A DNA stretch of 38,685 bases, taken from an uncultured Thermomicrobiales bacterium (lineage in GTDB: Bacteria; Chloroflexota; Chloroflexia; Thermomicrobiales; CADCWN01). Positions 9,305 to 19,596 of the stretch are shown here, piece after piece. The notes under the pieces were generated by a model. That model saw only the letters and a program-made list of their open reading frames with translations, made no database searches and was not told where the DNA came from. The position numbers and the translations under genes were made by a program. Where the stretch lies: contig CADCWN010000285.1 of NCBI GenBank assembly GCA_902806415.1, forward strand, positions 1 through 38,685. The letters are read 5' to 3'. Position 1 is the first letter of the stretch. Each line of letters begins with the position of its first letter.

Positions 9305-9409
9305 AGTCGGTAGTCGGTAGTAGACAGGAACATAGAGGCGGTGCCTGCTTGCAGGCACCGCCTCGTCATAGGGTTCTACGGACTACGGACTACGGACTAC
9401 CGAACTACT
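9305..9409. repeat. Heptamer hairpin element B with an internal perfect hairpin
   Basis: AGTCGGT AGTCGGT AGTAG left; CTACGGA-type heptamers right (9376-9409); imperfect arm pairing. Confidence 0.75.
9335..9364. terminator. Perfect 14-bp hairpin between convergent transketolase-family gene and msrB
   Basis: GAGGCGGTGCCTGC-TT-GCAGGCACCGCCTC. Confidence 0.6.
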
Positions 9410-9773
9410 CGCCCGCCGCGACGAAGCGCATCGAGATCGAGTTGACGCAGTGGCGTGTGTTCTTCGCCGTGAGGCCCTCGCCCGTGAAGACATGACCCAG
9501 ATGACCGCCGCAGGCGGTGCAGATGATCTCGACCCGGTGGCCGTCGGCATCCGGCACGCGCGTGACGGCACCGGGGATCTCGTCGTCGAACGCCGGCCAG
9601 CCGCAATGGGCGTCGAACTTACTCTCGGAGCGGTAGAGCGGCGTTTCGCAGCGGCGACAGACGTAGAGCCCCGCCGCGTAGTGATCGTCATACTCGCCGG
9701 TGAACGGATACTCCGTACCTTTGTGGACGATGACGCGCTCTTCAGCGGGGGTGAGGGTCTGTAGTTTCACCAT
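9405..9773 (-). CDS. msrB: Peptide-methionine (R)-S-oxide reductase
   Basis: [60 protein letters not shown]. Confidence 0.95.
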   Translation of the reverse strand: MVKLQTLTPAEERVIVHKGTEYPFTGEYDDHYAAGLYVCRRCETPLYRSESKFDAHCGWPAFDDEIPGAVTRVPDADGHRVEIICTACGGHLGHVFTGEGLTAKNTRHCVNSISMRFVAAGE

Positions 9774-9942
9774 CTGGCACCTTCTTCCGTAATCAACAGT
9801 TGCCCCACCCAAGTATAGTCGCTGTCGCTGGATCGGTCGCGGAGTGGGCGACGTTGTCCCGCTGCTATTTGCTGCGCCTGACGGCACGGACGATGCGTCT
9901 GGGTTCCTGCTCGGGAACGTGTACCATCGATCGGGAGGGTTG

Positions 9943-10992
9943 ATGATCAGAGCAGATGAGCCGCTGGCCGCGACCAACATCGCGGGAGGGATCACCGGGG
10001 GCTACGCCGCCGATCGCTATGAGCATACGCAGTATCGCCGCTCGGGGCGCAGCGGGTTGCTCTTGCCGCCGATCTCGCTCGGCGGATGGCAGACGTTCGG
10101 CGGCTATCGCGGGCCGGGGGTCGCGCGCGTGTGCCTGCTGCGCGCGTTCGATCTTGGGATTACCCACTTCGACTTCGCCAACAACTACGGCACGCCGCCC
10201 GGTATGTCCGAAATTGTCTGCGGCGAAATTATCCGGCGCGAGTTGCCGCGCGATGAGCTGATCATCAGCTCGAAGGCTGGCTACGGAATGTGGCCTGGAC
10301 CGTATGGCGACGGTCTGAGCAAGAAGTACATCGTCGCGAGTTGCGACCAGAGCCTCAAGCGGATGGGCTTGGACTACTTCGACATCTTCTACCTGCACCG
10401 CCCCGATCCGGCGACGCCCCTTGAAGAGAGTCTGGGCGCGCTCGATCTCCTCGTGCGGCAGGGGAAGATTCTTTACGCGGGGGTGAGCAACTTCCCCGGC
10501 GCGCTCTTCGCGGAGGCCGCGCGCCTCTGTCACGAGCGTGGTTGGGCACCGCTCACGATCCATCAGCCGTCGTACAGCCTGCTCAACCGGGGGATCGAGG
10601 CCGATCTGCTGCCGGAGACCGAGCGGGCCGGCACGGGCGTGATCGCCTTCTCGCCCCTGGCGAACGGCCTCCTGAGCGACAAGTATCTGGGCGAGGGGAT
10701 ACCGACCGACTCGCGCGCCGCACTGGCCTGGGACGAGGCCGGGAAGGCACGGCGCCTGTCGCCCGAGCGCCTGGCCACCGTGCGCGGCCTGAATGATCTC
10801 GCCAAGGGGCGTGGACAGTCGCTCGCCCAGATGGCCCTCGCCTGGGTCTTGCGCTCAGCAGCCGTGACGAGCGCCCTGATCGGTGCCTCGCGCGTGTCGC
10901 AAATCGAGGAGAATGTGCGGGCGCTCGACCACGCCGAGTTCAGCACGGAGGAACTGGCAACGATCGATCGGCTCACCAGCGCGACGGCCTGA
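9943..10992 (+). CDS. Aldo/keto reductase
   Basis: [69 protein letters not shown]. Confidence 0.92.
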   Translation: MIRADEPLAATNIAGGITGGYAADRYEHTQYRRSGRSGLLLPPISLGGWQTFGGYRGPGVARVCLLRAFDLGITHFDFANNYGTPPGMSEIVCGEIIRRELPRDELIISSKAGYGMWPGPYGDGLSKKYIVASCDQSLKRMGLDYFDIFYLHRPDPATPLEESLGALDLLVRQGKILYAGVSNFPGALFAEAARLCHERGWAPLTIHQPSYSLLNRGIEADLLPETERAGTGVIAFSPLANGLLSDKYLGEGIPTDSRAALAWDEAGKARRLSPERLATVRGLNDLAKGRGQSLAQMALAWVLRSAAVTSALIGASRVSQIEENVRALDHAEFSTEELATIDRLTSATA

Positions 10993-11040
10993 CCGGGCGC
11001 TCACGTCCGTGCCGGGAGGGCGGAGGGAGGAGTATTTTTC

Positions 11041-12048
11041 GTGCGCGAGCCACCGGCCAACCTTGCCAACGAGGCGTTACAAATATCCTTGCGCGACGCG
11101 TATGCGCTTGCGGCCACCGAGATCGCCTTCCTGCCACTCGGGCACGACTCGTCGGCGTGGGTCTATCGTGTGCGCGCGGTCGACGATCGGCTCTTCTTTC
11201 TCAAGGTGCGCCTGAGCGTGACAAACGAGCCCAGCCTCCTCGTCCCGCGCTTCCTCCACGATCGGGGCGTCGACCAGATCGTCGCGCCATTGCCGACCAC
11301 GACCGGGGCACTGTGGACGGGGATACCGGGCTATGCGCTCATCCTCTACCCCTTCGTCGAGGGCGCGACCGGGATGGAGCGTGGGATGTCGTCGCAGCAA
11401 TGGCGCGACTATGGCGCGACCTTGCGGCGCATCCATGATGTGGCGGTCACGCCCGAACTCGCGGGGCTGATGCGGCGCGAGGCGTTCGTTCCCGGGTGGG
11501 CGGCGATGGTGCGACGACTCGATGCCCATATCGCCGCGCGAACCTTCGACAATCGGGCGGAGCATGCGCTCGCGACATTCTGGCAGGAGCATCGCGGCGA
11601 GATCAGCACAGTACTCGCGCGCGCGGAGGGTTTGGGGCGGCGTTTCGCCGGGAAAGCGCCCCCATTCGTCCTCTGCCACGCGGACATCCACACGGGCAAT
11701 GTGATGGTTGGTGATGATGGGCAGATCCGGATCGTGGACTGGGATGAGGCGATCCTGGCACCCCCGGAGCGCGATCTGATGTTCGCGGTCGGCGGGATCA
11801 GCAGCGCCCTGGTCGGACCGGACGATGAGGCGCACTTCCTCGAAGGCTATGGCCCGGCAGCGATCGATCCGCTCGCACTCGCCTACTACCGTTATACCTG
11901 GGCGGTGGGCGACATCGGCGCGTACGGCGAGGAGGTCTTATTCCGCCCGGACCTCGGGCCGATCACCGCGCAGGCGGCGGTCGCCGGTTTCATGGGCCTC
12001 TTCAAGCCCGGGGAGATCGTCGCACTGGCCTTCGCGTCGGGGGAATAG
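11041..12048 (+). CDS. Aminoglycoside phosphotransferase/choline kinase-type phosphotransferase
   Basis: FVLCHADIHTGNVMVGDDGQIRIVDWDEAILAPPERDLMF (Brenner motif and DxD); GTG start. Confidence 0.85.
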   Translation: MREPPANLANEALQISLRDAYALAATEIAFLPLGHDSSAWVYRVRAVDDRLFFLKVRLSVTNEPSLLVPRFLHDRGVDQIVAPLPTTTGALWTGIPGYALILYPFVEGATGMERGMSSQQWRDYGATLRRIHDVAVTPELAGLMRREAFVPGWAAMVRRLDAHIAARTFDNRAEHALATFWQEHRGEISTVLARAEGLGRRFAGKAPPFVLCHADIHTGNVMVGDDGQIRIVDWDEAILAPPERDLMFAVGGISSALVGPDDEAHFLEGYGPAAIDPLALAYYRYTWAVGDIGAYGEEVLFRPDLGPITAQAAVAGFMGLFKPGEIVALAFASGE

Positions 12049-12113
12049 GTCGCCGACCGTGCGGTGCGATCACCCCGGAACGAATAGTTGGTACCCTTCT
12101 TTCCTTCCGAAAA

Positions 12114-12152
12114 CCTCGCGGGCAGCCCCTATGTTGAGGGCTGCCCGCGAGG
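12114..12152. terminator. Perfect 15-bp hairpin between convergent genes
   Basis: CCTCGCGGGCAGCCC-ctatgttga-GGGCTGCCCGCGAGG. Confidence 0.7.
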
Positions 12153-12177
12153 CAGATGTGGGACACGGTCTTCCGTT

Positions 12178-14502
12178 TTAGTCTGCCGCCACCGGTGAAT
12201 CCGCCGCCCCGATCGCGGCCCAGATTCGCTGCGGACGGAGGGGCATGTCGATATGCCGGATGCCGAACGGGCTGAGGGCGTCAACGACCGCGTTGACGAT
12301 CGCCGGGGTGGAGCCGATCGTCGCCAGTTCGCCGATCCCCTTCGCCCCCAGCGGGTTCAGCGGGGAGGGGGTCTCGGTGCGTGCCGTCTCGAAGATCGGG
12401 AAGTCCTGGGCGCGTGGGATGGCGTAGTCCATCAGCGAGCCGGTGATCAGCTGCCCATCGTCGTCGTAGACGACCTCCTCCCAGAGCGCCTGGCCGATCC
12501 CCTGGGCGAGCCCGCCGTGGACCTGCCCATCGACCAGCAGTGGGCAGATGACCGTGCCGCAGTCGTCCACCGCGACGTAGCGGAGGATCTTGACCTCGCC
12601 GGTGTCGGGGAGGACCTCGACCGACACGATGTCCGCGCCGAACGGGAAGGTGGTGCCGGGCGGGGCGAAGAACTCCGCCGCTTCGAGCCCGGTGCCGATC
12701 TCCGCCGGGACGCTGCCGCTGTAAGCGATCTTCGCGATCTCCTTCAGGGTCAGCGCCCCCTCCGGCGCGCCTCTGACCCCGAACTTGCCCCCCGCGAAGT
12801 CGATGTCCGCGACATCCGCCTCGAGTTTGTGCGCGACGATCTTCTTGACCTTCTCGGTGATCTGATTCAGGCCCATCACCAGCGCGGAGCCGCCGACGAC
12901 GAGGCCGCGCGAGCCCATCGTCCCCTGCCCGGCGGGAGTGCGGGCGGTGTCGCCGTGGACGACGAAGACGTCGTCCATCGAGACCCCCAGCTTATCGGCG
13001 ACGATCTGCGCGAACGTCGTCTCCTGCCCCTGGCCGTGCGGCGAGATGCCGGTGGCGACCGTCACCTGGCCGGTCGGCTCGACGCGCACCGAGGCGCTGT
13101 CGAACGGGCCGAAGCCGCAAATCTCGGTGAAGGTGGCGACGCCGATCCCGAGGTAGCGCCCCTCCTTGCGGAGCCGCGCCTGCTCGGCGCGCAGCCCGGC
13201 GTAGTCGGCGGTTTCCAAGGCGACGGCGAGCGGCTTCTCATAGTCGCCGCTGTCGTAGGTCGCGCCGGTCGGCGTCTCGTAGGGGAAGGCGTCGGGCTGG
13301 ATGAAGTTCTTGCGGCGCAGCTCGACCGGGTCCAGCCCCAGTTCGGCGGCGAGGACGTCGACGATCCGCTCGATGTAGTAGGCCGCCTCGGGGCGACCCG
13401 CGCCGCGATAGGCCCCGGTCGGCATCGTGTTGGTGTAGACCGCCTTGATCTCCAGATCGACGTGCCGGAAGGCGTAGACCCCGGCGATCAGCAGGCCGGT
13501 GGACATGGAGACCCCGGCGGCGCGCGGGTACGCGCCCACGTCGGTGAGGACGCGCAGCCGCAGGCCGGTGATCGTGCCGTCCCACTTGGCGGCCAGCGCG
13601 ATCTCGGTCTGCTGCGCCCGACCGTGGTGGGTCGCCTGCAAGTTCTCGCCGCGCGACTCCATCCACTTAATCGGCCGACGGAGCTGGCGGGCCAGGGTAA
13701 CGACGATCATCTCCTCGGGGTAGGAGGAGATCTTGACGCCGAAGCCGCCGCCGACCTCCGGGGCGATCACCCGCACATCGAGCGGGGAGATGTCGAGGCA
13801 CTTGGCGATCTGCTGGCGGACGGAATGCGGGTTCTGCGTCGAGGTCTGCACGATCAACCCGCCGCTGAGGGCGTCGGGCTGCGCCAGGACCGCGCGCGGC
13901 TCCATCGGGATCCCGGCGACGCGCTGGTTGTTCATCTTCTGCGAGACGACGACTTCGGCCTGCTCGAACGCCTTGTCGGGCTCGCCCTCCACCTTGTTCC
14001 AGGTGAAGGCGACATTGCCCGGCACCTCGGCATAGAGCTGGGGCGCGCCCGGCTCCAGCGCGGCCTCCATGTCCACGACAATCGGCAGCGGCTCGTAATC
14101 GACCGCGATCAGATCGAGGGCGTCGCGCGCGATGTAGCGATCCACGGCGACGATGACGGCGATCGCCTGCCCGACGTGACGCACGACGTCGATCGCCAGC
14201 GGCCAGGTCTCGATCCCGGCCATCCCCTTCGGGCCGCCGCCCCCCTCGCCGCCGCCGTGCGGCATCGGGCCGGTGAATCCTTTGAACTCCGCGCCGGTGT
14301 AGACCGCGATCACGCCCGGATGCGCCCGCGCCGCGCTCGTGTCGATGTGGTTGATCTTCGCGTGACCGTAGATGCTGCGCAGGATCGCCACATGGCCGAG
14401 ATCCTGGGGTCGGATATCATCGACGTAGGTCGAGCTACCGGTGATCAGGCGGGGGTCTTCTTTGCGCCGGACGCGCGCCCCCATCATCCGCATGTACACC
14501 AC
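12178..14502 (-). CDS. Xanthine dehydrogenase-family molybdopterin hydroxylase large subunit (form II CoxL-like)
   Basis: GARVRRKEDPRLITG, PEVGGGFGVK, PTGAYRGAGRPEAAYYIER; GTG start behind GAGGAGG. Confidence 0.9.
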   Translation of the reverse strand: MVYMRMMGARVRRKEDPRLITGSSTYVDDIRPQDLGHVAILRSIYGHAKINHIDTSAARAHPGVIAVYTGAEFKGFTGPMPHGGGEGGGGPKGMAGIETWPLAIDVVRHVGQAIAVIVAVDRYIARDALDLIAVDYEPLPIVVDMEAALEPGAPQLYAEVPGNVAFTWNKVEGEPDKAFEQAEVVVSQKMNNQRVAGIPMEPRAVLAQPDALSGGLIVQTSTQNPHSVRQQIAKCLDISPLDVRVIAPEVGGGFGVKISSYPEEMIVVTLARQLRRPIKWMESRGENLQATHHGRAQQTEIALAAKWDGTITGLRLRVLTDVGAYPRAAGVSMSTGLLIAGVYAFRHVDLEIKAVYTNTMPTGAYRGAGRPEAAYYIERIVDVLAAELGLDPVELRRKNFIQPDAFPYETPTGATYDSGDYEKPLAVALETADYAGLRAEQARLRKEGRYLGIGVATFTEICGFGPFDSASVRVEPTGQVTVATGISPHGQGQETTFAQIVADKLGVSMDDVFVVHGDTARTPAGQGTMGSRGLVVGGSALVMGLNQITEKVKKIVAHKLEADVADIDFAGGKFGVRGAPEGALTLKEIAKIAYSGSVPAEIGTGLEAAEFFAPPGTTFPFGADIVSVEVLPDTGEVKILRYVAVDDCGTVICPLLVDGQVHGGLAQGIGQALWEEVVYDDDGQLITGSLMDYAIPRAQDFPIFETARTETPSPLNPLGAKGIGELATIGSTPAIVNAVVDALSPFGIRHIDMPLRPQRIWAAIGAADSPVAAD

Positions 14503-15024
14503 GGTCTGTTTCCTCCTCAATGCGCGTCAGTGCGGACAATCCCGCGCCCTCGCGAGATTGCCGGAATCATCGCACAAGTGTCGCCGCCGCACGATCGACG
14601 GGGCGTTCCATGTCGTTCGCCTGTTGGGAAATCGCTGGTGATCGGGGCCGAGAGTCGCTGCCTGCGGGGCAACGACAGCGGCTGAACAAAGATACTGTAC
14701 TACTTCCGCTTGGGATGTGTCGATGTTCGCCCTCTCGCCCGGCAGGCTGGCAGTGGCGCGGGTTTTGATTTGTGCAGAATGGCCGATAGACGCCCATTGC
14801 GTGGCTCCTGTCCCGACCGGAACAGCCCCGAACAGCGAATCAACGACACCACCACACCGTTAGGCAGAGCCTTTTGGTCGTGACGCACAGCCGAGGGCAG
14901 AATGCACAAAAACCGACTCTCGCTTTAGGCATCTGAACTATAGCTTTGGCAATACGGCGATCCTAAAATTTGCCTCGCGTAATGAATCAAGGGATGGTGT
15001 TGAACCAAAAGGGGAGGGAACGAC

Positions 15025-16449
15025 GTGAGCGGCAGCCTGCGCGAATTCCTGGAGATTTCCTACGACGAACTCGAGGAGTTGAATCTCGGCGCGAAAGAGC
15101 AGCGCCTCGCCCGTGTCTCGCCGGATCAGCTCCGCGAAGAGCGTACGCGCTATCTGACCGACACGAGGGGGATCAAGGCGGTGACGGTCTGCTTCACCGA
15201 CCTCGAAGGCCGCCTGCACATGCTCGACTACGATAAAAAATTCCTGGTCAAGTCTGCCGACAACCTGACCTTCGATGGTTCCTCGGTTCGCGGCTTCTCC
15301 GCCCAGGTGGAGTCCGATCTGCGCCTGGCGATCGACTGGTCGGCCTTCTACTGGCTCCCGGCCGACATCTTCAGCCCCGGCAAAGTCCTCGTCTTCGGCG
15401 ATGTGCTCGAGCGCGACGGGATGCCCTACTCCTCCGACATGCGGGCGCGCCTCATGAACTTCACGAAGCAGCAGTACGATCAGCACGGCCTGACCTGCAA
15501 CGTGGCGAACGAGATCGAGGGGATCGTCTTCCAGGGTCGGCACGCGGAGCAGACGTACGCCGATACCGACCGGTTCGAGTTCATCAGCACCGGCGGGTAC
15601 TACCACTCGCTGCCGGGCGACCCGCTGCGCGGCTTCATCGACACCGCCGCCGAGGTGCAGCGCGCGATGGGCTTCGCTAACGAGAAGGATCACCCGGAGG
15701 TTGCCCCGGCGCAGTTCGAGATGAACTACTCGTACACCGAGGCGACGATCGGCGCGGATCAGATCGCGCTCTACAAGCTGATCTGCCGCCAGGTGGCCTA
15801 TCGCCTCGGGATGACCGCCAGCTTCCTGCCGAAGCCAGTCACCGGCGTCAACGGCAACGGGATGCACACCAACATGTCGATCGGCAAGGGGAAGAGCAAC
15901 ATCTTCTTCAAGGCCGGGGGCGAAGAGGGCTTGTCGGATACGGCGTGGCAGTTCGTCGAGCGGATCCTCACCAACGCGCTCGATCTCTGCCTCATCCTCA
16001 ATTCGAGCGTCAACGCCTACCGGCGGCTCGATCCGCACTTCGAGGCCCCGAACCAGATCATGGCCTCGCCGATCGACCGCGGCTCGATGGTCCGCATCCC
16101 GATCGGCAACGAACACTCCGCCCGGATCGAGGTCCGCTCGATCGCGCCCGATGCGAACCCCTACATGGCCCTCTATACCCTGCTGAAGACCGGCCTCGAA
16201 GGCCCGCTCTCCGAGGGGATCCGCGACCGCAAGGACATCTTGCCCGACAACATCCAGGACGCGATCGAGGCGTTCAGGGGCAGCCGCTACATCGCCGACA
16301 TCCTGGGTGCCGACGTTGTCGAGAAGTACGCCGACCTCAAGCAGACGGTCGCCGACCGCAGCCCGCGCAAGCTCGGCACGCTGATCAAGCCGGGCGAGAT
16401 CCAGTTCCACCACGAGGTCTTTAACCAGTTCCTCTGGAATCGCTTCTAG
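15025..16449 (+). CDS. Glutamine synthetase family protein
   Basis: LTFDGSSVRGF, NEIEG, VAPAQFEMNYSYTEA, NGNGMHTNMSI, RIPIGNEHSARIEVRS; GTG start. Confidence 0.92.
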   Translation: MSGSLREFLEISYDELEELNLGAKEQRLARVSPDQLREERTRYLTDTRGIKAVTVCFTDLEGRLHMLDYDKKFLVKSADNLTFDGSSVRGFSAQVESDLRLAIDWSAFYWLPADIFSPGKVLVFGDVLERDGMPYSSDMRARLMNFTKQQYDQHGLTCNVANEIEGIVFQGRHAEQTYADTDRFEFISTGGYYHSLPGDPLRGFIDTAAEVQRAMGFANEKDHPEVAPAQFEMNYSYTEATIGADQIALYKLICRQVAYRLGMTASFLPKPVTGVNGNGMHTNMSIGKGKSNIFFKAGGEEGLSDTAWQFVERILTNALDLCLILNSSVNAYRRLDPHFEAPNQIMASPIDRGSMVRIPIGNEHSARIEVRSIAPDANPYMALYTLLKTGLEGPLSEGIRDRKDILPDNIQDAIEAFRGSRYIADILGADVVEKYADLKQTVADRSPRKLGTLIKPGEIQFHHEVFNQFLWNRF

Positions 16450-16550
16450 GCCGCGTCGCAGCAGCCCGGCCTGCGTCCCTTGGCGCGGGCCGGGCTTTCC
16501 CATCGTCCAGAATGACGAGGAGACCCGACCGCAATCGTCTAACCAAGGTG

Positions 16551-16593
16551 AAGGGGGTGGTCCGCGCCTTAGAAGCGCGGGCCGCCCCCTTTA
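16551..16593 (+). terminator. Directional terminator for the GS gene
   Basis: GGGGGTGGTCCGCGC-cttagaa-GCGCGGGCCGCCCCC then TTTATA; the two T-G pairs are G:U only in the + strand RNA. Confidence 0.75.
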
Positions 16594-16604
16594 TACGTCA
16601 ATCT

Positions 16605-17546
16605 CTATCCCTCGGTTGAGTCGAGACGCGCCCAGAACTCATCCGGGATCGGGTGCTGGTAGAGGTCGATCGTCTGCGCCAGCCGTTCCGGGCGGGTCAG
16701 CCCGACGACGGTGCTGTGGATGCGCGGGTCGCGCGTGGAGAATTGAAGCGCCGCCGCCGGGAGCGGGATCCCGTACTCGTCGCAGAGCGCGGCGATCTCC
16801 CGGACACGCGCCAACATCTCGGGCGGGGCATCTTTGTACATGTACTTGGGGAAGGCGTCCGGCCCCTTGACCAGCATCCCGCCGCCGTACGGTGCCGCAT
16901 TCAGTACGGCGATGCCGCGCGCGGTGGCATAGTCGAGTAGCGGCGCGGCGCTGCGGTCGAGCAGGGTGAAGCGGTTGTGCGTCAGCACCGCCGCGAAGCC
17001 CCCGAGTTCGAGGAAGCGGATCAGCAGGTCGATCGGGCCACCGGCGACGCCCAGATGCCCGATGATCCCCTCGCGTTGCAAGTCTCTCAGCGTGTCGACC
17101 GCGCCGCCGGGCGCGACCAACTCCTCGTAGGTCCCATACTCCGGGTCGTGGAGGAAGGCGATCTCCAGCCGCTCGACCCCCAGCCGCTCCAGGCTCTCCT
17201 CGATCGAGCGGCGCATCCGCGGCCCGCTAAAGTCCTTCGTCGTCGGGTCGCGATCGGCCTTCGATTGCAGGATCGCCCCCGCTGGGACGCCGCCGAGCTC
17301 GCGGATGACCTTGCCGATCCGCCGCTCGCTCTCGCCGCCGCCGTAGCTGTTCGAGGTGTCGAGGTAGTTCAGCGGCCCCGCGAACGCCGCGCGGATCGTT
17401 TCGAGGGCGCGCTCCTCCGGCACGGCGTAGTTGAACGCTTGCGGGAGGCTGCTCAGCGGCGCGCACCCGAGGCAGAGCGGCGGCACCTCGATCCCGGTCT
17501 GCCCGAATGGTCGGCGTGGCAATGTTTCCCGATCCTGATCGGCCAT
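16605..17546 (-). CDS. Aldo/keto reductase (D-threo-aldose dehydrogenase-like)
   Basis: RRPFGQTGIEVPPLCLGCAPL, YLDTSNSYGGGESERRIGK, LERLGVERLEIAFLHDPE. Confidence 0.9.
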   Translation of the reverse strand: MADQDRETLPRRPFGQTGIEVPPLCLGCAPLSSLPQAFNYAVPEERALETIRAAFAGPLNYLDTSNSYGGGESERRIGKVIRELGGVPAGAILQSKADRDPTTKDFSGPRMRRSIEESLERLGVERLEIAFLHDPEYGTYEELVAPGGAVDTLRDLQREGIIGHLGVAGGPIDLLIRFLELGGFAAVLTHNRFTLLDRSAAPLLDYATARGIAVLNAAPYGGGMLVKGPDAFPKYMYKDAPPEMLARVREIAALCDEYGIPLPAAALQFSTRDPRIHSTVVGLTRPERLAQTIDLYQHPIPDEFWARLDSTEG

Positions 17547-17571
17547 CGTGCCTCTCTCTTGCGCGGCGACG

Positions 17572-18774
17572 CTATGCGCCCGCGTTGTCGTCGAGCCAGC
17601 GGAGCGCGCTCGCCACCATCACCTCGACGCCGATCGCCAGGGCGCGCTCGTCGAGATCGAAGCGTGGGTGGTGGTGGCCCCAAACCTTGCCGCTGGCCTC
17701 GTCGCGCGTGCCGACGTGGAAGAAGGTCGAGGGGACGCGCTGGGTGAACTCGGAGAAGTCCTCCGAGCCCATGATCTGCTTGCCGGGGATCGCCTCGACC
17801 ACCCCCTCGATCCCCGCCGCGACCTCGCGCACGGTCGCCGCGATCGCGGGATCGTTGACGGTCGGCGGCACGCCGCGCGTGTACTCCACCTCAGCGGTCG
17901 CGCGCATCGACGCCGCGACCCCCTCGATCAGCGCCGGGATCCGCGCGGCCAGGAGGTCGCCGGTCTCTTTCTCGAACCAGCGGACCGAACCGGCGAACGT
18001 GGCGGTGTCGGCGATGATGTTGCGGGCGCTGCCGCCCGCCTGCAGGATCGCCGTCGTCACCACGGCGGGCGAGAGGGGATCGACCTCCCGGCTGACCAGG
18101 GTCTGCAAGGTGGTCACGATCGTCGCGGCGACCATCAGCGCGTCGACGGTGCTGTGCGGCGCGGCGGCGTGGCCACCCTTGCCCTGGATCTTCACGGCGA
18201 AATTGTCGGCGGCGGCCATCCCCGCGCCGGGGTAGGCGACGACCGTGCCGAGCGGCAGATCCTGGGCGACGTGGAGGCCCAGCGCAGCGTCGATCGCCGG
18301 GTCTTCGAGGATCCCCTCGGCGACCATCCGCTTCGCCCCGCCGCGCCCTTCCTCGGCTGGCTGGAAGCAGAAGACCATCGTGCCGGCGATCTCCTCGCGG
18401 CGGCTCATCAGGACGCGCGCCGCCGTCAGTAGCATCGCCGTGTGGGCGTCATGCCCGCAGGCGTGCATCATCCCCGCCGTCTGCGAGCGATACTCGACGT
18501 CGTTCTCTTCCTCGATCGGCAGCGCATCCATGTCGGCGCGCAGCAGCAGCGTCTTGCCCGGCCTGCCGCCCAGCAGGACCGCCTTCACCCCGGTCACCGC
18601 GATCCCGGTGCGAATGGTCGTGAAGCCGATCGCGCGCAGGCGCTCGGCGACGATCCCGCTCGTACGGAACTCTTCCAGCCCGATCTCGGGATGGATGTGC
18701 AGATCGCGCCGGGTCGCGATCAACTCGGGTTCCCACTCCCCGATCTCGTCGTGGATCGACATCAGCACCGCCAT
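17572..18774 (-). CDS. M20-family amidohydrolase (hippurate/IAA-amino acid hydrolase-like)
   Basis: RRDLHIHPEIGLEEF, LLRADMDALPIEEE, MHACGHDAHTAML, FQPAEEGRGGAKRM. Confidence 0.95.
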   Translation of the reverse strand: MAVLMSIHDEIGEWEPELIATRRDLHIHPEIGLEEFRTSGIVAERLRAIGFTTIRTGIAVTGVKAVLLGGRPGKTLLLRADMDALPIEEENDVEYRSQTAGMMHACGHDAHTAMLLTAARVLMSRREEIAGTMVFCFQPAEEGRGGAKRMVAEGILEDPAIDAALGLHVAQDLPLGTVVAYPGAGMAAADNFAVKIQGKGGHAAAPHSTVDALMVAATIVTTLQTLVSREVDPLSPAVVTTAILQAGGSARNIIADTATFAGSVRWFEKETGDLLAARIPALIEGVAASMRATAEVEYTRGVPPTVNDPAIAATVREVAAGIEGVVEAIPGKQIMGSEDFSEFTQRVPSTFFHVGTRDEASGKVWGHHHPRFDLDERALAIGVEVMVASALRWLDDNAGA

Positions 18775-18924
18775 CTCCTCGTCCCCTCCGCCTGCGCGGG
18801 CGACAGCCGACCGTCGTCTGCCCCTCCGTCGCCCTGACGCGCAAGTCTAGCACCGCGCACCCATGCGGTAGAATGGGTCGTGACGACTGTGCTGGTCGCG
18901 CGTATTGATCGCCGGGGTGGGCCG

Positions 18925-19596
18925 ATGGCGACGTTATTGATTGCCGATGACGATCGCAAGATCACCGATATGTTGCGGCGCACCCTCCTCTACGAGGGGT
19001 ATCAGGTCATCACCGCCGCCGATGGGCAGGAGGCGCTGGCGCAGATTCGGGCGCACCAATTCGATCTGATCGTCCTCGACCGGATGATGCCGGGGATCGA
19101 TGGCCTCGAAGTCGCCCGGCGCGTGCGCGGTGTCGATGCAACGCCGATCCTGATGCTGACCGCGCGCGACGCGATCGAGGATCGGGTCGCGGGGCTGGAC
19201 AGCGGCGCAGACGATTATCTGGTCAAGCCGTTCGCCCCCCAGGAATTGCTGGCGCGTATCCGCGCGCTGCTCCGCCGGGTCGAATCGCCGAACATGCCGC
19301 GCCCGCTCGCCTACGCCGACCTGCGCCTCGATCCGGCCACGCGCGAGACGCGGCGTGGCGAGCGCCGCTTCGACCTCAGCCCGAAGGAATTTGATCTCCT
19401 CTCGTACCTCCTGCGGCACGCACGGCAGGTCTTGCCGCGCGCGCGCATCATCGAGACGGTCTGGGGCGAGGATTTCTACGGCGACGACAACGTCCTCGAC
19501 GTCTACATCGGCTACCTGCGGCAGAAGACCGAGGCCGACGGCGAGTCGCGCCTCATCCAGACCGTGCGCGGCGTGGGATACGTTATCAGAGAGTAG
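18925..19596 (+). CDS. OmpR/PhoB-family response regulator
   Basis: LLIADDDRKITDML, DLIVLDRMMPGIDGLEV, LMLTARDA, DDYLVKPF; winged helix with IQTVRGVGYVIRE. Confidence 0.95.
   Translation: MATLLIADDDRKITDMLRRTLLYEGYQVITAADGQEALAQIRAHQFDLIVLDRMMPGIDGLEVARRVRGVDATPILMLTARDAIEDRVAGLDSGADDYLVKPFAPQELLARIRALLRRVESPNMPRPLAYADLRLDPATRETRRGERRFDLSPKEFDLLSYLLRHARQVLPRARIIETVWGEDFYGDDNVLDVYIGYLRQKTEADGESRLIQTVRGVGYVIRE

Noticed and set aside
11041-12048. Antibiotic-resistance kinase (spectinomycin/macrolide phosphotransferase)
   Set aside because: APH-fold motifs are clear but the substrate cannot be inferred, and the chromosomal context shows no resistance cassette.
12253-14685. 810-aa plus-strand ORF antisense to the CoxL-like gene
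   Set aside because: Low-complexity antisense frame; the minus-strand protein has full Mo-hydroxylase motifs.
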